Shown in pieces: positions 36,015 to 44,634 of a stretch of DNA of 64,000 nucleotides; position 1 is the stretch's first letter; each line of letters starts with the position of its first letter. The DNA is from CAVQGM01 sp963712065. GTDB taxonomy: Bacteria; Actinomycetota; Acidimicrobiia; Acidimicrobiales; Acidimicrobilacustridaceae. The DNA lies in NCBI GenBank assembly GCA_963712065.1, contig CAVQGM010000001.1, forward strand, positions 1,612,001 to 1,676,000, given 5' to 3'. Made by a program: the position numbers and the translations under genes. The notes beneath the pieces were generated by a model. It made no database searches and was not told the origin of the DNA. It worked only from the letters and a program-made list of their open reading frames with translations.

Positions 36015-37784
36015 GTGTCCGACGCGCGCCCGGGTCGCTCGGTCTTCCGTCGCGGCCTCGCGGTCGTGTGGCGTTCGGCGCGCGCCCAGAAGGTCACGTT
36101 CGCGGTGAGCCTGGTGGGGGCGACGCTGTACGCCCTCGCCGCCGTCGGCACCACGGTCGTGCTCGGGCGCATCACCGACCAGACGATCGTCCCCGCCTTC
36201 GAGACCGGCGAGGTCACGAAGGCGGCGGCGATCGGCTCGGCCGCCGCGGTGCTGGCGATCGCCCTCCTCCGGGCCGTCTCGATCATCTTCCGCCGGTACT
36301 TCGCCGCCCTCACGACGTTCCGCACCCAGGCCCGCCTCCGACGGGCGGTCACCGATCGCTACCTCGACGTGCCGATGCGCTATCACCGGTCCCGCCCCAC
36401 CGGCACGCTCCTCGCCCACGCCGACGCCGACGTGGTGGCCGCCACCGAGGTGCTCAACGCCCTGCCGTTCAGCCTCGGAGTACTGGTGCTCATCGCCCTG
36501 GCCCTCGTCAGCCTCCTGCTGGTCGATCCCGTGCTCACCCTCATCGCCGTCCTCCTGTTCCCGGCGCTGGCCCTCGTGAACCGGCTCTACACCTCCCGGG
36601 TCGAGCGGCCGGCCGCCATCGTCCAGCAGCGCGTGGGCGACGTGTCCCGGGTGGTCCACGAGAGCTTCGACGGGGCGCTCGTCGTGAAGACGCTCGGACG
36701 GACCGACGCCGAGGTCGAGCGCATCGACGGCGCCGCCGCCCGGCTGCAGGAGGCCCGGGTCCGCGTCGGGCGGATCCGGGGCTCGTTCGAGCCCGTCATC
36801 GACGCCCTGCCCAGCATCGGGATCATCATCGTGCTGCTGGTGGGCACCTGGCAGGTCACGAGCGGTGTGCTGCAGCCCGGTGACCTCGTGCAGGCGATGG
36901 CGCTGTTCGGGCTGCTGGCCTTCCCGATGCGGGTGGTGGGCTTCTTCCTCCAGGAGCTGCCCCGGGCCGTGGTCGCCTCGGAGCGGATCGACCAGGTGCT
37001 CGCCGAGCCCGACGCCCCCCACGGCGGCGGTGCGTCGGCCATCGCCCTCCCGGCCGGGCCCCTGACCGTGCGCTTCGAACGGGTCGCCTACGCCTACGGC
37101 GCGGTGCCGGTGCTCGACGACGTGGACCTCGAGCTGCCGGCCGGCGACGTCGTCGCCCTCGTCGGTGCCACCGGTGCCGGCAAGACGACCCTCTGCGAGC
37201 TGCTCGTGCGCATGGACGACCCGTCGTCGGGCACGATCCGGCTCGGCGGGTGCGACCTGAGCGCGCTGGCGGTGTCGACCGTGCGCGCCGAGGTGGCGCT
37301 GGTCTTCCAGGAGTCGTTCCTCTTCGCCGACACGGTCCGGGAGAACATCACCCTCGGCCTCGACGTCGCCGACGACGAGGTGCGGGCGGCGGCCGCCATC
37401 GCCCGGGCCGACCGGTTCGTCGCCGCGCTCCCGAAGGGTCTCGACACGATCGTGGGGGAGCGGGGCGTCACCCTGTCGGGCGGGCAGCGCCAGCGCCTGG
37501 CCCTGGCCCGTGCCCTGCTCCGCCGTCCCCGGGTCCTGGTGCTCGACGACGCCACCTCCGCCGTCGACCCGGTGATCGAGGCCGAGATCCTCGACGGGCT
37601 CCGCCGGTCGCTCGAGATGACCACCCTGGTGGTGGCCCACCGCAACTCCACCATCGAGCTGGCCGACCGCGTCGCCTTCCTGGTCGACGGTCGCATCGCC
37701 GCCGAGGGCGACCACGAGGACCTCCTGGCCCTGCCCGCCTACCGCGCCCTCGTGCGCGCCTACGCCGTCGAGGCCGGTCCGTGA
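36015..37784 (+). CDS. ABC exporter half-transporter (degenerate Walker B subunit)
   Basis: A 589-residue type IV ABC protein: six membrane helices in about residues 20-310 (VSLVGATLYALAAVGTTVVL; LLVDPVLTLIAVLLFPALAL; LPSIGIIIVLLVGTW) and a nucleotide-binding domain after about 340. Walker A is VGATGAGKTTL and the signature VTLSGGQRQRLALARALL is consensus. Walker B ends LVLDDATSAVD, with Asp replacing the catalytic Glu. It starts 8 nt after the aldehyde dehydrogenase and overlaps the next ABC gene by 4 nt. The substrate is unknown. Confidence 0.92.
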   Translation: MSDARPGRSVFRRGLAVVWRSARAQKVTFAVSLVGATLYALAAVGTTVVLGRITDQTIVPAFETGEVTKAAAIGSAAAVLAIALLRAVSIIFRRYFAALTTFRTQARLRRAVTDRYLDVPMRYHRSRPTGTLLAHADADVVAATEVLNALPFSLGVLVLIALALVSLLLVDPVLTLIAVLLFPALALVNRLYTSRVERPAAIVQQRVGDVSRVVHESFDGALVVKTLGRTDAEVERIDGAAARLQEARVRVGRIRGSFEPVIDALPSIGIIIVLLVGTWQVTSGVLQPGDLVQAMALFGLLAFPMRVVGFFLQELPRAVVASERIDQVLAEPDAPHGGGASAIALPAGPLTVRFERVAYAYGAVPVLDDVDLELPAGDVVALVGATGAGKTTLCELLVRMDDPSSGTIRLGGCDLSALAVSTVRAEVALVFQESFLFADTVRENITLGLDVADDEVRAAAAIARADRFVAALPKGLDTIVGERGVTLSGGQRQRLALARALLRRPRVLVLDDATSAVDPVIEAEILDGLRRSLEMTTLVVAHRNSTIELADRVAFLVDGRIAAEGDHEDLLALPAYRALVRAYAVEAGP

Positions 37785-39619
37785 CCGTCACGCGAGAACC
37801 CGTCGCCGACGCACCGCCGCCCGACCCGGCGGCCACCGACGACGGCCAGACGGTGGTGACCCCGCCCGGTGGCGCCATGGAGGTGCTCCGACGGGGTCTG
37901 GCGGCCAGCCCCGAGTTGCGCCGCGGCCTGCTGTTCACCGCCCTCATGGCGGTGGCCGCCGCTGCGGGCCGCATCATCATCCCCGTCCTCATCCAACAGG
38001 TGATCGACAAGGGCATCGTCGGCGTCGACGAGTTCCGCGCCGGCTTCGTGCTCGGCGCGTGCGGCTTCGCCCTGGTCGTCGTCGCCGTCGTGGCCGTCCT
38101 CACGAGGGTGACCTACGTGCGCCTCGTCGAGGCGGCCGAGGCGATGCTCCGCGGGTTGCGCGTGCGGGCGTTCGCCCACATCCACGCGCTCTCGGTCGCC
38201 GACCACAACGAGGCCAAGCGGGGCATCCTGACCTCGCGGGTCACGAGCGACATCGAGACCATCGCCCGGTTCGCGCAGTGGGGCGGGATCGCGTGGATCG
38301 TGAACAGCGTCGTCATCGCCGGCGTGCTCGCGGTGATGGCCGTCTACTCGTGGCAGCTCACGCTGCTCGTGATCGTCGTGTTCGCACCCATGTTGCCCGT
38401 GCTCCGCGCCCTCCAGCGCCGCCAGCTCCGGGCCTACGACCAGGTGCGCACCAGGGTGGGCGTGACCCTCTCCGAGATCTCCGAGAGCGTGATGGGGGCC
38501 GGGGTGGTGCGGGCCTACGGGCTGCGCGACCGCACCCGTCGACGGCTCGACCGGGTCATCGACGAGCAGTACGACGCCGAGGTCGCCGCCGCCCGCTACT
38601 TCGCGTTCATGTTCCCGCTCGGCGACGTGTTCGGCGGGATGGCCCTCGCCGTCGTCGTCGGCGCCGGCCTGTGGTGGGGCCCGTCGTGGGGCCTCGACGT
38701 CGGCAGCCTGATCGCCTTCGTGTTCCTCGTGAGCCTGATCCTGTCGCCGATCGCCGAGTTGGGCGAGATCCTCGACCAGACCCAGACCGCGCTCGCCGGC
38801 TGGCGCAAGGTGCTCGACGTGCTCGACACGCCCATCGACGTGCCGGAGCCGGTGGAGGGCACGACCCTCCCGGGCGGCCCTCTCGAGGTGCGGGCGGAGG
38901 GCGTGTCGTTCGCCTACCGCGAAGGCGGGCTCGTGCTCGACGCCGTCGATCTCGTCCTCCCGGCCGGCGTCCGGGTCGCGGTGGTCGGGGAGACCGGTTC
39001 GGGGAAGACCACCTTCGTGAAGCTGCTGTGCCGGCTCGCCGACCCGGTCGCCGGTGTCATCCGCATCGGTGGGATCGACCTGCGTGAGGTCGATCCCGAC
39101 TCCCGCCACGAACGGGTCCGGATGGTCCCCCAGGACGGGTTCCTCTTCGACACGACGGTCGCCGACAACGTTCGCATGGGCCGCCCCGGCGCCACCGACG
39201 ACGACGTGCGGGCCGCGTTCGTGCAGCTCGGGCTCGACGGATGGGTCGACGGGCTGTCCGACGGCCTCGCCACCGAGGTGGGTGAGCGGGGCGAGCAGCT
39301 GTCGGTCGGGGAGCGCCAGCTCGTGGCCCTCGCCCGGGCCCAGCTCGCCGCGCCCGGCTTGCTGATCCTCGACGAGGCCACCAGCGCCGTCGACCCCCGC
39401 ACCGAGCGGGATCTGGCCGTGGCCCTGGCCCGTCTGGCCGAGGGTCGGACGATGGTCAGCGTCGCCCATCGGCTCTCCACGGCCGAGGCGGCCGACCTGG
39501 TGGTGGTCTTCGACGGTGGGCGCCTCGTCGAGCAGGGCCGCCACGAGGATCTGGTCGCCGCAGGGGGGCGGTACGCCGAGCTGTACGAGAGCTGGCTCGG
39601 CAACACCCAGCTGGCATAG
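37781..39619 (+). CDS. ABC exporter half-transporter, partner of 36015-37784
   Basis: A 612-residue half-transporter with six membrane helices (VLGACGFALVVVAVVAVL; VVIAGVLAVMAVYSWQLTLL and others) and an ATPase domain. Walker A is VGETGSGKTTFVKL and Walker B LLILDEATSAVDP, with the catalytic Glu. The signature is LSVGERQLVALARAQLA, with V for the first G. Together with its partner it makes one consensus ATP site (its Walker B with the partner's LSGGQ) and one degenerate site. This is the pattern of heterodimeric exporters such as TM287/288. The first 40 residues are a Pro-rich extension. Confidence 0.92.
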   Translation: MTVTREPVADAPPPDPAATDDGQTVVTPPGGAMEVLRRGLAASPELRRGLLFTALMAVAAAAGRIIIPVLIQQVIDKGIVGVDEFRAGFVLGACGFALVVVAVVAVLTRVTYVRLVEAAEAMLRGLRVRAFAHIHALSVADHNEAKRGILTSRVTSDIETIARFAQWGGIAWIVNSVVIAGVLAVMAVYSWQLTLLVIVVFAPMLPVLRALQRRQLRAYDQVRTRVGVTLSEISESVMGAGVVRAYGLRDRTRRRLDRVIDEQYDAEVAAARYFAFMFPLGDVFGGMALAVVVGAGLWWGPSWGLDVGSLIAFVFLVSLILSPIAELGEILDQTQTALAGWRKVLDVLDTPIDVPEPVEGTTLPGGPLEVRAEGVSFAYREGGLVLDAVDLVLPAGVRVAVVGETGSGKTTFVKLLCRLADPVAGVIRIGGIDLREVDPDSRHERVRMVPQDGFLFDTTVADNVRMGRPGATDDDVRAAFVQLGLDGWVDGLSDGLATEVGERGEQLSVGERQLVALARAQLAAPGLLILDEATSAVDPRTERDLAVALARLAEGRTMVSVAHRLSTAEAADLVVVFDGGRLVEQGRHEDLVAAGGRYAELYESWLGNTQLA

Positions 39620-39690
39620 CGCCGTTTCGCCGGGGGCTCGGGCCCCTGGCTAGATTCAGCCCGTCCGCTCCCGACAGGAGTCCCACCACC

Positions 39691-40677
39691 GTGAGTGATC
39701 CCGTTCGCGTCGCCGTCACCGGGGCCGCCGGCCAGATCGGCTACAGCCTGCTGTTCCGCATCGCCAGCGGCCAGCTGCTCGGGCCCGACCAGCCGATCGC
39801 CCTGCAGATGCTCGACATCACCCCCGCCCTCGACGCCCTCCGGGGCGTGGCGATGGAGCTCGAGGACTGCGCCTTCCCGCTCCTCACCGACGTCGTGCTC
39901 AGCGACGACCCGGGAGAGGCGTTCGCCGGCGCCAACGTGGCGCTGCTCGTCGGGGCCCGCCCCCGCTCGAAGGGGATGGAGCGCAAGGACCTGCTCGAGG
40001 CCAACGGCGCCATCTTCACCGTGCAGGGCAGGGCCATCAACGACAACGCCGCCGACGACGTCCGCGTCCTCGTGGTCGGCAACCCCGCCAACACCAACTG
40101 CCTGATCGCGATGAACAACGCGCCCGACGTCCCCCGGGAGCGGTTCACCGCCATGACCCGGCTCGACCACAACCGGGCGATGGCCCAGCTCGCGACCAGG
40201 ACCGGGTCCACCGTCAACGACATCCGGAAGATGACGATCTGGGGCAACCACTCGGCCACCCAGTACCCCGACGTGTTCCACGCCGAGGTCTCGGGCCGCA
40301 ACGCCGCCGAGGTCATCGGTGACCAGGCGTGGATCGAGCAGGAGTTCATCCCCACCGTGCAACAGCGCGGTGCGGCCATCATCGAGGCGCGCGGCCTGTC
40401 GAGCGCCGCCTCGGCGGCGAACGCCGCGCTCGACCACGTGCGCACCTGGGTCCAGGGCACGCCCGAGGGCGACTGGGTCTCGATGGCCATCCCGTCCGAC
40501 GGCAGCTACGGCGTACCCGAGGGGCTCATCTCGTCGTTCCCGGTCACCACGTCCGGCGGCGCCTACGAGGTCGTGCAGGGCCTCGACCTCGACGACTTCT
40601 CGCGGCGGCGGATCGACGCCAGCGTGGCCGAGCTGGGCGAAGAGCGCGACGCGGTGCGGGAGCTCGGCCTCATCTAG
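39691..40677 (+). CDS. mdh: Malate dehydrogenase
   Basis: A 328-residue NAD enzyme of the TCA cycle. The dinucleotide fold is VAVTGAAGQIGYSLLFRIA, the substrate loop GARPRSKGMERKDLLEAN, the NAD motif VVGNPANTNCLIA, the catalytic Asp in TRLDHNRAMAQLA and the catalytic His in WGNHSATQYPD. It is of the long MDH type (cytosolic/actinobacterial). An AGGAG site precedes the GTG. A TAGATT -10 box lies near 39651 with a leader of about 30 nt. Confidence 0.96.
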   Translation: MSDPVRVAVTGAAGQIGYSLLFRIASGQLLGPDQPIALQMLDITPALDALRGVAMELEDCAFPLLTDVVLSDDPGEAFAGANVALLVGARPRSKGMERKDLLEANGAIFTVQGRAINDNAADDVRVLVVGNPANTNCLIAMNNAPDVPRERFTAMTRLDHNRAMAQLATRTGSTVNDIRKMTIWGNHSATQYPDVFHAEVSGRNAAEVIGDQAWIEQEFIPTVQQRGAAIIEARGLSSAASAANAALDHVRTWVQGTPEGDWVSMAIPSDGSYGVPEGLISSFPVTTSGGAYEVVQGLDLDDFSRRRIDASVAELGEERDAVRELGLI

Positions 40678-40713
40678 GCACGGTGGCGAGGGCCGGTCGG
40701 CCCGGCCGCCCCG

Positions 40714-41550
40714 TCACTTCAGGAAGCGGCTGGTCGTGTTGTCGGCCAGCACCTTGCCGCCGGTCTGGCACGCGGCGCAGTAGTGCACCGTGTAGGCGTG
40801 GTACGCGACCTCCCGGACGGCGTCGCCGCAGACCGGGCAGGGCTGGCCCGTGCGACGGTGCACCGACCCGGGCCGCTCCTTCGACGAGCTCATGTCGTCG
40901 CGGCCCCGCTCGTGGTCCAGGGACTCGTCGATGGCGGCGCCGATCGCCTCGCGCAGGCGCGACACGTCGTCGGGCCCCAGCCTGGCGGTCGACGCGAACG
41001 GCGACAGCCTCGCTCGGTGGCAGATCTCGTTGGCCAGCCGCCGACCGACGCCGGCGATGATCCGCTGATCGCGCAGGAAGCCGTGCAGGCGCATCGAGTG
41101 GCCGGCGAGCAGGGCGGCGAGCTGGTCGACGCCGACCTGGTCGGCGTCGGGCCCGAGCCCCAGGATCGGCGCCGTCAGCTCGGGGTCGCCCGCCACCACC
41201 CACACCCCGGCTCGCTTCTCGGTGCCGGCCTCGGTGAGGAGGAGGGCGGGGGCGTCGGCCCAGGTCCACCGGGCCAACCCGCCGCGGGGCTTGTTCGACT
41301 CCTTCTCGTCGGCCCGGAGCCGACCGCCTTGCATCAGGTGCACCACGAACGTCGCCGGCTCGAAGCCGAGCAGCAGGTACTTGCCCCGCCGGCCCACCCG
41401 GAGCAGCGGTTGGCCGACCGCGACCTCGGGCCGGGGTGCGAAGGTCTTGAGCGCGGTGAACGACAGGGGTCGGAACCCGGCCAGGCCGTGGCCGGCGTAG
41501 TGGTCGGAGAGGCGCTCGGCGTGGGCCTGCAGCTCGGGCAGCTCGGGCAC
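40714..41550 (-). CDS. Fpg/Nei family DNA glycosylase, divergent in DNA-contact residues
   Basis: A 278-residue base-excision repair enzyme. The N-terminal PELPELQ supplies the catalytic Pro and Glu after Met removal. The conserved Lys is in VGRRGKYLLLGFE. The helix-two-turn-helix reads RDQRIIAGVGRRLANEICH, where ordinary Fpg has GIGN, so the DNA-contacting Asn is Arg. The zinc finger is CPVCGDAVREVAYHAYTVHYCAACQ, with all four cysteines but Tyr where Fpg has its DNA-binding Arg. So it is a family member with altered specificity, possibly Nei2-like. It starts 2 nt after the SCP2-like gene. Confidence 0.87.
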   Translation of the reverse strand: MPELPELQAHAERLSDHYAGHGLAGFRPLSFTALKTFAPRPEVAVGQPLLRVGRRGKYLLLGFEPATFVVHLMQGGRLRADEKESNKPRGGLARWTWADAPALLLTEAGTEKRAGVWVVAGDPELTAPILGLGPDADQVGVDQLAALLAGHSMRLHGFLRDQRIIAGVGRRLANEICHRARLSPFASTARLGPDDVSRLREAIGAAIDESLDHERGRDDMSSSKERPGSVHRRTGQPCPVCGDAVREVAYHAYTVHYCAACQTGGKVLADNTTSRFLK

Positions 41551-41552
41551 GG

Positions 41553-41978
41553 CTAGGCGGGTCTCCCGCTCTCGGTCGCTCGGGCGCGGCCGTGCTCGGT
41601 GTCGGCCCGCACGGAGGCGGTGACGTCGTGCAGCAGGGCCAACAGCGCTCGGTGGGCGACGAGGGCGGTGACGTCGCCACCGAGCCGGAGCCGGCCGGCC
41701 ATGAACGCCGTCTGGGCGCGTTCGGCGCCCGTGGCGACGGCGGACGCCGTCGCCCGGTCCTGGGTGAACAGCACCGTGGGATCGGATGCCGGGCCCGTGC
41801 GGGCGTGCACCGTGCCGTCGCGCACCTCGAGGTGGTAGGTGCGGGGGGCTTCGTCGTCGTCGGTGACGACGTACTGGATCACGAGGGTGGTGCCCTTCGC
41901 CCGCCGGGCCAGCTCGGGATCGGCCGAGACGGCGCGGTCGAGGGCGTCGACCCATTCGTCGCTCAGGAACACGGGCAC
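41553..41978 (-). CDS. SCP2-like sterol-carrier-type domain protein
   Basis: A 141-residue protein. VFLSDEWVDALDRAVSADPE is followed by VVTDDDEAPRTYHLEVRDGT, then DPTVLFTQDRATASAVATGA and FMAGRLRLGGDVTALVAHRA. This is the layout of the SCP2 fold: a strand pair, a use-of-LxxD helix and a final helix with the KLKIxGD-like GRLRLGGD. It probably binds a lipid or acyl-CoA. It is the first gene of a two-gene unit with the glycosylase. Confidence 0.75.
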   Translation of the reverse strand: MPVFLSDEWVDALDRAVSADPELARRAKGTTLVIQYVVTDDDEAPRTYHLEVRDGTVHARTGPASDPTVLFTQDRATASAVATGAERAQTAFMAGRLRLGGDVTALVAHRALLALLHDVTASVRADTEHGRARATESGRPA

Positions 41979-41986
41979 GGTGGTCG

Positions 41987-41992
41987 AGCCTA
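41987..41992 (-). promoter_or_regulatory. -10 box TAGGCT for the SCP2-like gene
   Basis: On the minus strand TAGGCT ends 8 nt before the GTG whose first base is 41978. Confidence 0.5.
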
Positions 41993-42025
41993 CCGGTGCC
42001 GCCCCTGGCCCCCCGGGCCCACGGC

Positions 42026-42031
42026 TACGAT
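42026..42031 (+). promoter_or_regulatory. -10 box TACGAT for the PEP-swivel gene
   Basis: TACGAT ends 8 nt before the ATG at 42040. Confidence 0.5.
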
Positions 42032-42039
42032 CCCGGGCC

Positions 42040-42384
42040 ATGCAGGAGCTGGCCCGGGGGGTGAGGGTCTTCGACGCGGCGCCGGTGCAGGGCACCTGGC
42101 GGGCGATGGAGGGCCCCGACGACGTACTCGAGTTGATGGACACCGGTGCCGAGGGGGTGATCGCGCTGGTACGGGACTGCGGAGCCACCTTCCTCGCGCC
42201 GGTGTTCCACGAGCTGGCCGGGGTGGTCTGCACCAACGGCACGCCGCGCAGTCACATCGGCATCGTGAGCCGGGAGTTCCAGGTGCCGTGCATCATGGCC
42301 GCCACGTTCACCGACGGGGAGCCCGGCAACGGCCACCAGGTCGAGCTCGACTGCAGCGCCGACGGCGGCGTGCTCCGTGGCTGA
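42040..42384 (+). CDS. Stand-alone PEP-utilizing-enzyme mobile (swivel) domain protein
   Basis: A 114-residue protein made only of the swivelling phosphohistidine domain of PEP synthase and PPDK. The central motif GVVCTNGTPRSHIGIVSREF is followed by QVPCIMAA and carries the histidine (PRSHIGIVSRE) that is phosphorylated in the family. No ATP-grasp or PEP-binding domain is attached, so it must receive or give its phosphate to another protein. The downstream gene overlaps it by 8 nt and is the obvious partner candidate. It has its own -10 box. The role is inferred only from the fold. Confidence 0.8.
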   Translation: MQELARGVRVFDAAPVQGTWRAMEGPDDVLELMDTGAEGVIALVRDCGATFLAPVFHELAGVVCTNGTPRSHIGIVSREFQVPCIMAATFTDGEPGNGHQVELDCSADGGVLRG

Positions 42385-43513
42385 GCCCGAGCTCACCGTC
42401 GACGAGCGCAAGGCCGAGGCCAACCGGCTCATCGCGTACCACGCTCCGATCTCGAAGCAACTCACCCTCGAGCGCACCGCCCTCGGCTCCCAGCTCATCC
42501 CCGTCACCGCCTACATCCTCGTGGCCTGCACCGAGGCGTTCTGGCGCTATCCCGAGATGATGCGTCGGATCGAGGCGGCGATGCCGCCCGAGGAGATCGG
42601 CCGAGCCGGTCACCGACCGGGGAGCAACGTCAACCTCGTCTACCTCTGGTCGATCGCCAACTTCTTCCTGAACGGCCGGAAGGTCCTCACCGCCATGGAC
42701 CCGTCGGCCGACGACCCGGAGGCCGCCTACACCGTGCTCCGGTTCTGGGAGCGGGCGGCGCTGGCGTTCCACCACGACGCCGGCCCGCGGCAGGCGTTCG
42801 ACACCGACGGCGTGGTGCGCCCCTACGGCGACGACGTCATCACCACCCTGATGGACGGCGTCACCGCGGTCGACGACCCGGAGCAGCGCCAGCGCCTCGC
42901 CCGCTTCAACGCCACGTTGGTCAACTACCTGTTCCTGCTCTACTTCGACACCCGCGTCGGGGCCGGGGACACCGGGCCCTACCCGCTTCCCGACGGTCGG
43001 GTGTTGCTCGTCCGCGACTACTACCGGCTGGCGGAGAGCGACTTCTGGTGGAGCGACGTCGCCCGCGAGGTCCCCTATCGCAACCTCACCGCCGCGCTCG
43101 TGCTCGACGGCGTCGGCATCCGTGTCACCGACTTCGGTTCGTCGGTCACCGACCCCGAGGACTACCTCGATCGCCTGGTCGGGTTCGGGCTGTTCACCAC
43201 CGACACCTCCGACGGCTCGTTGCGCCAGGTGCCCCTCGACGAGATCGACGGCCTGGTCGCCACCGTCCGGCGCGTGCAGGCCCAGCACTACCGCAACATC
43301 GCCGGCATGACGCGCGACGACAAGATCCGCTGCGGCGCCTATGTCTACTTCACCTTCCTCAAGCCGTTCGCCGAGGTGGCGGGGGTGGCCGACGAGCTCG
43401 ACTGGACCGTACCCAAGCTGCTCCCGGAGGCGCTGTACGACTTCCTGAGCGCGATCGAGGACGCCGACGTGTCCATCGATCCGAACGAGGACTACTACCC
43501 CCTCATCCCCTGA
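42377..43513 (+). CDS. Protein of unknown function coupled to the PEP-swivel protein
   Basis: A 378-residue soluble, probably mostly helical protein with no family I recognise. It is rich in aromatic and acidic residues (FWRYPEMMRRIEAAM; YLWSIANFFLNGRKVL; LVNYLFLLYFDTRVG; DYYRLAESDFWWSDVAREV; AYVYFTFLKPFAEVAG). No Walker, Rossmann or zinc motif stands out. It starts within the end of the swivel-domain gene, so the two are translated together. A hairpin directly follows its stop. The pair may form an undescribed phosphotransfer or small-molecule enzyme. Confidence 0.75.
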   Translation: MAEPELTVDERKAEANRLIAYHAPISKQLTLERTALGSQLIPVTAYILVACTEAFWRYPEMMRRIEAAMPPEEIGRAGHRPGSNVNLVYLWSIANFFLNGRKVLTAMDPSADDPEAAYTVLRFWERAALAFHHDAGPRQAFDTDGVVRPYGDDVITTLMDGVTAVDDPEQRQRLARFNATLVNYLFLLYFDTRVGAGDTGPYPLPDGRVLLVRDYYRLAESDFWWSDVAREVPYRNLTAALVLDGVGIRVTDFGSSVTDPEDYLDRLVGFGLFTTDTSDGSLRQVPLDEIDGLVATVRRVQAQHYRNIAGMTRDDKIRCGAYVYFTFLKPFAEVAGVADELDWTVPKLLPEALYDFLSAIEDADVSIDPNEDYYPLIP

Positions 43514-43531
43514 TCGGACGGCATCGTCCGA
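43514..43531 (+). terminator. Hairpin after the 42377 gene
   Basis: A 7-bp perfect stem (TCGGACG with CGTCCGA) around GCAT, beginning at the base after the stop codon; no T tract. Confidence 0.5.
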
Positions 43532-43603
43532 CCGTCGTTGCCCGGCTTCGAAGTCCCCGGCGCCGCATTTGCGGCTGGCGCGCCCTGCGTGTTGTCTAGG
43601 GGC

Positions 43604-44038
43604 ATGGCCAGTCGGAAGACCACCGTCGATCTCAACAACGCCCTCGTCCGCGCCGCGCGCGCCCATCGCACCGCGGCCGGCTCCCTGCTGAGCGCCGTGG
43701 GCCTGCACCCCGGGCAGGAGGCCCTGCTCGCCGCGCTCTACGAGTCCGACGGTCGCACCCAGGCCGACCTCGCCCAGACCCTCGGCGTCGAGCCCCCCAC
43801 CGTCACCAAGATGCTCCAGCGCATGGAGGCCGGCGGCCTCGTCGAGCGGACCGGCGACCCCGGCGACCGGCGGGCGCTGCGCGTCCACCTCACCGCCCGC
43901 GGCAAGCGGCTCCGTCCCCGGCTCGACAAGGCGCTCCGCCAGCTCGACGAGCAGGCCTTCGACGGGCTCTCGGACCGTCAGCAGACCCAGCTCGCGGCGA
44001 TGCTCACCCAGGTGGCCGAGAACCTCACGAGCGACTGA
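43604..44038 (+). CDS. MarR family transcriptional regulator
   Basis: A 144-residue winged-helix regulator. The recognition region DGRTQADLAQTLGVEPPTV and TKMLQRMEAGGLVERTGDPG is followed by the wing DRRALRVHLTARGKRLR, the MarR signature. No obvious target gene adjoins. The ATG follows TCTAGG closely. The ligand is unknown. It is distinct from the second MarR gene at 45907. Confidence 0.9.
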   Translation: MASRKTTVDLNNALVRAARAHRTAAGSLLSAVGLHPGQEALLAALYESDGRTQADLAQTLGVEPPTVTKMLQRMEAGGLVERTGDPGDRRALRVHLTARGKRLRPRLDKALRQLDEQAFDGLSDRQQTQLAAMLTQVAENLTSD

Positions 44039-44133
44039 CGGCCACCTGCGCCGACCCCGCTCGCCGCGCACCGGTACGATCCGACGCGACGCCCGTCCCG
44101 GGCCGTTGCACCACCGCCGCAAAGGAGCGCACC

Positions 44134-44634
44134 ATGGGGTTCCTCGACGACCTGAAGCGCGGGGCCGACCAGCTCAGCAACAAGGTCAACCAGAGCCTGA
44201 GCGGTCAGCCCGGCGCGCCGAGCGCGAAGCAGGCCGACCCGCTGTTCCGCGACCTCGGCGTGTTGACCTACCTCGACCAGACCGGCCAGCTCACCGAGGC
44301 CAACCAGGCCGACGTGGCCCGCGTGATGGACGAGCTGCGCCAGCTCGCAGCCCAGGGCGTGGTGCTCGACATGGCGCTGCGCACCGCCCCGCCCCCACCC
44401 CCGGGTGCGGCACCCCCGCCTCCGGGGGCGGCTCCGGTCCCCCCGCCGCCGGGTGGGGTCGCGCCGCCGCCTCCTCCGGGTGCGGCGCCACCGCCGGCGC
44501 CCGTGACACCGCCCCCGCCGCCGGGTGGGGGCGCGGTGCCCCCGCCGCCGCCACCGTCGGGGATCACCCCGCCGCCGCCCCCGCCGGGCGTGGCCGGGGC
44601 TCCGGAGTCGGGTGGGGAGGCGCCGCCGGCCTGA
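44134..44634 (+). CDS. Small protein with long proline-rich tail
   Basis: A 166-residue protein. Residues 1-85 are a soluble helical unit (MGFLDDLKRGADQLSNKVNQ; QADPLFRDLGVLTYLDQTGQ; ADVARVMDELRQL) seen in actinobacterial small proteins. From about residue 86 it is nearly pure Pro/Gly/Ala in runs of PPPPPGGA type, probably disordered. An AAAGGAG site precedes the ATG, and a TACGAT -10 box lies near 44073. Its last 71 nt overlap, on the opposite strand, the end of the MFS gene. The function is unknown. Confidence 0.8.
   Translation: MGFLDDLKRGADQLSNKVNQSLSGQPGAPSAKQADPLFRDLGVLTYLDQTGQLTEANQADVARVMDELRQLAAQGVVLDMALRTAPPPPPGAAPPPPGAAPVPPPPGGVAPPPPPGAAPPPAPVTPPPPPGGGAVPPPPPPSGITPPPPPPGVAGAPESGGEAPPA
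44389..44610 (+). repeat. Proline-codon-rich low-complexity tract
   Basis: Irregular repeats of CCGCC/CCCCC units encoding poly-proline with Gly-Ala breaks in the tail of the protein at 44134. There is no exact period. The tract's antisense strand encodes the tail of the MFS protein. Confidence 0.7.

Noticed and set aside
40690..40703. GC hairpin between mdh and the Fpg gene as terminator
   Set aside because: Only a 5-bp stem (GGGCC with GGCCC); too weak to claim in such GC-rich sequence.
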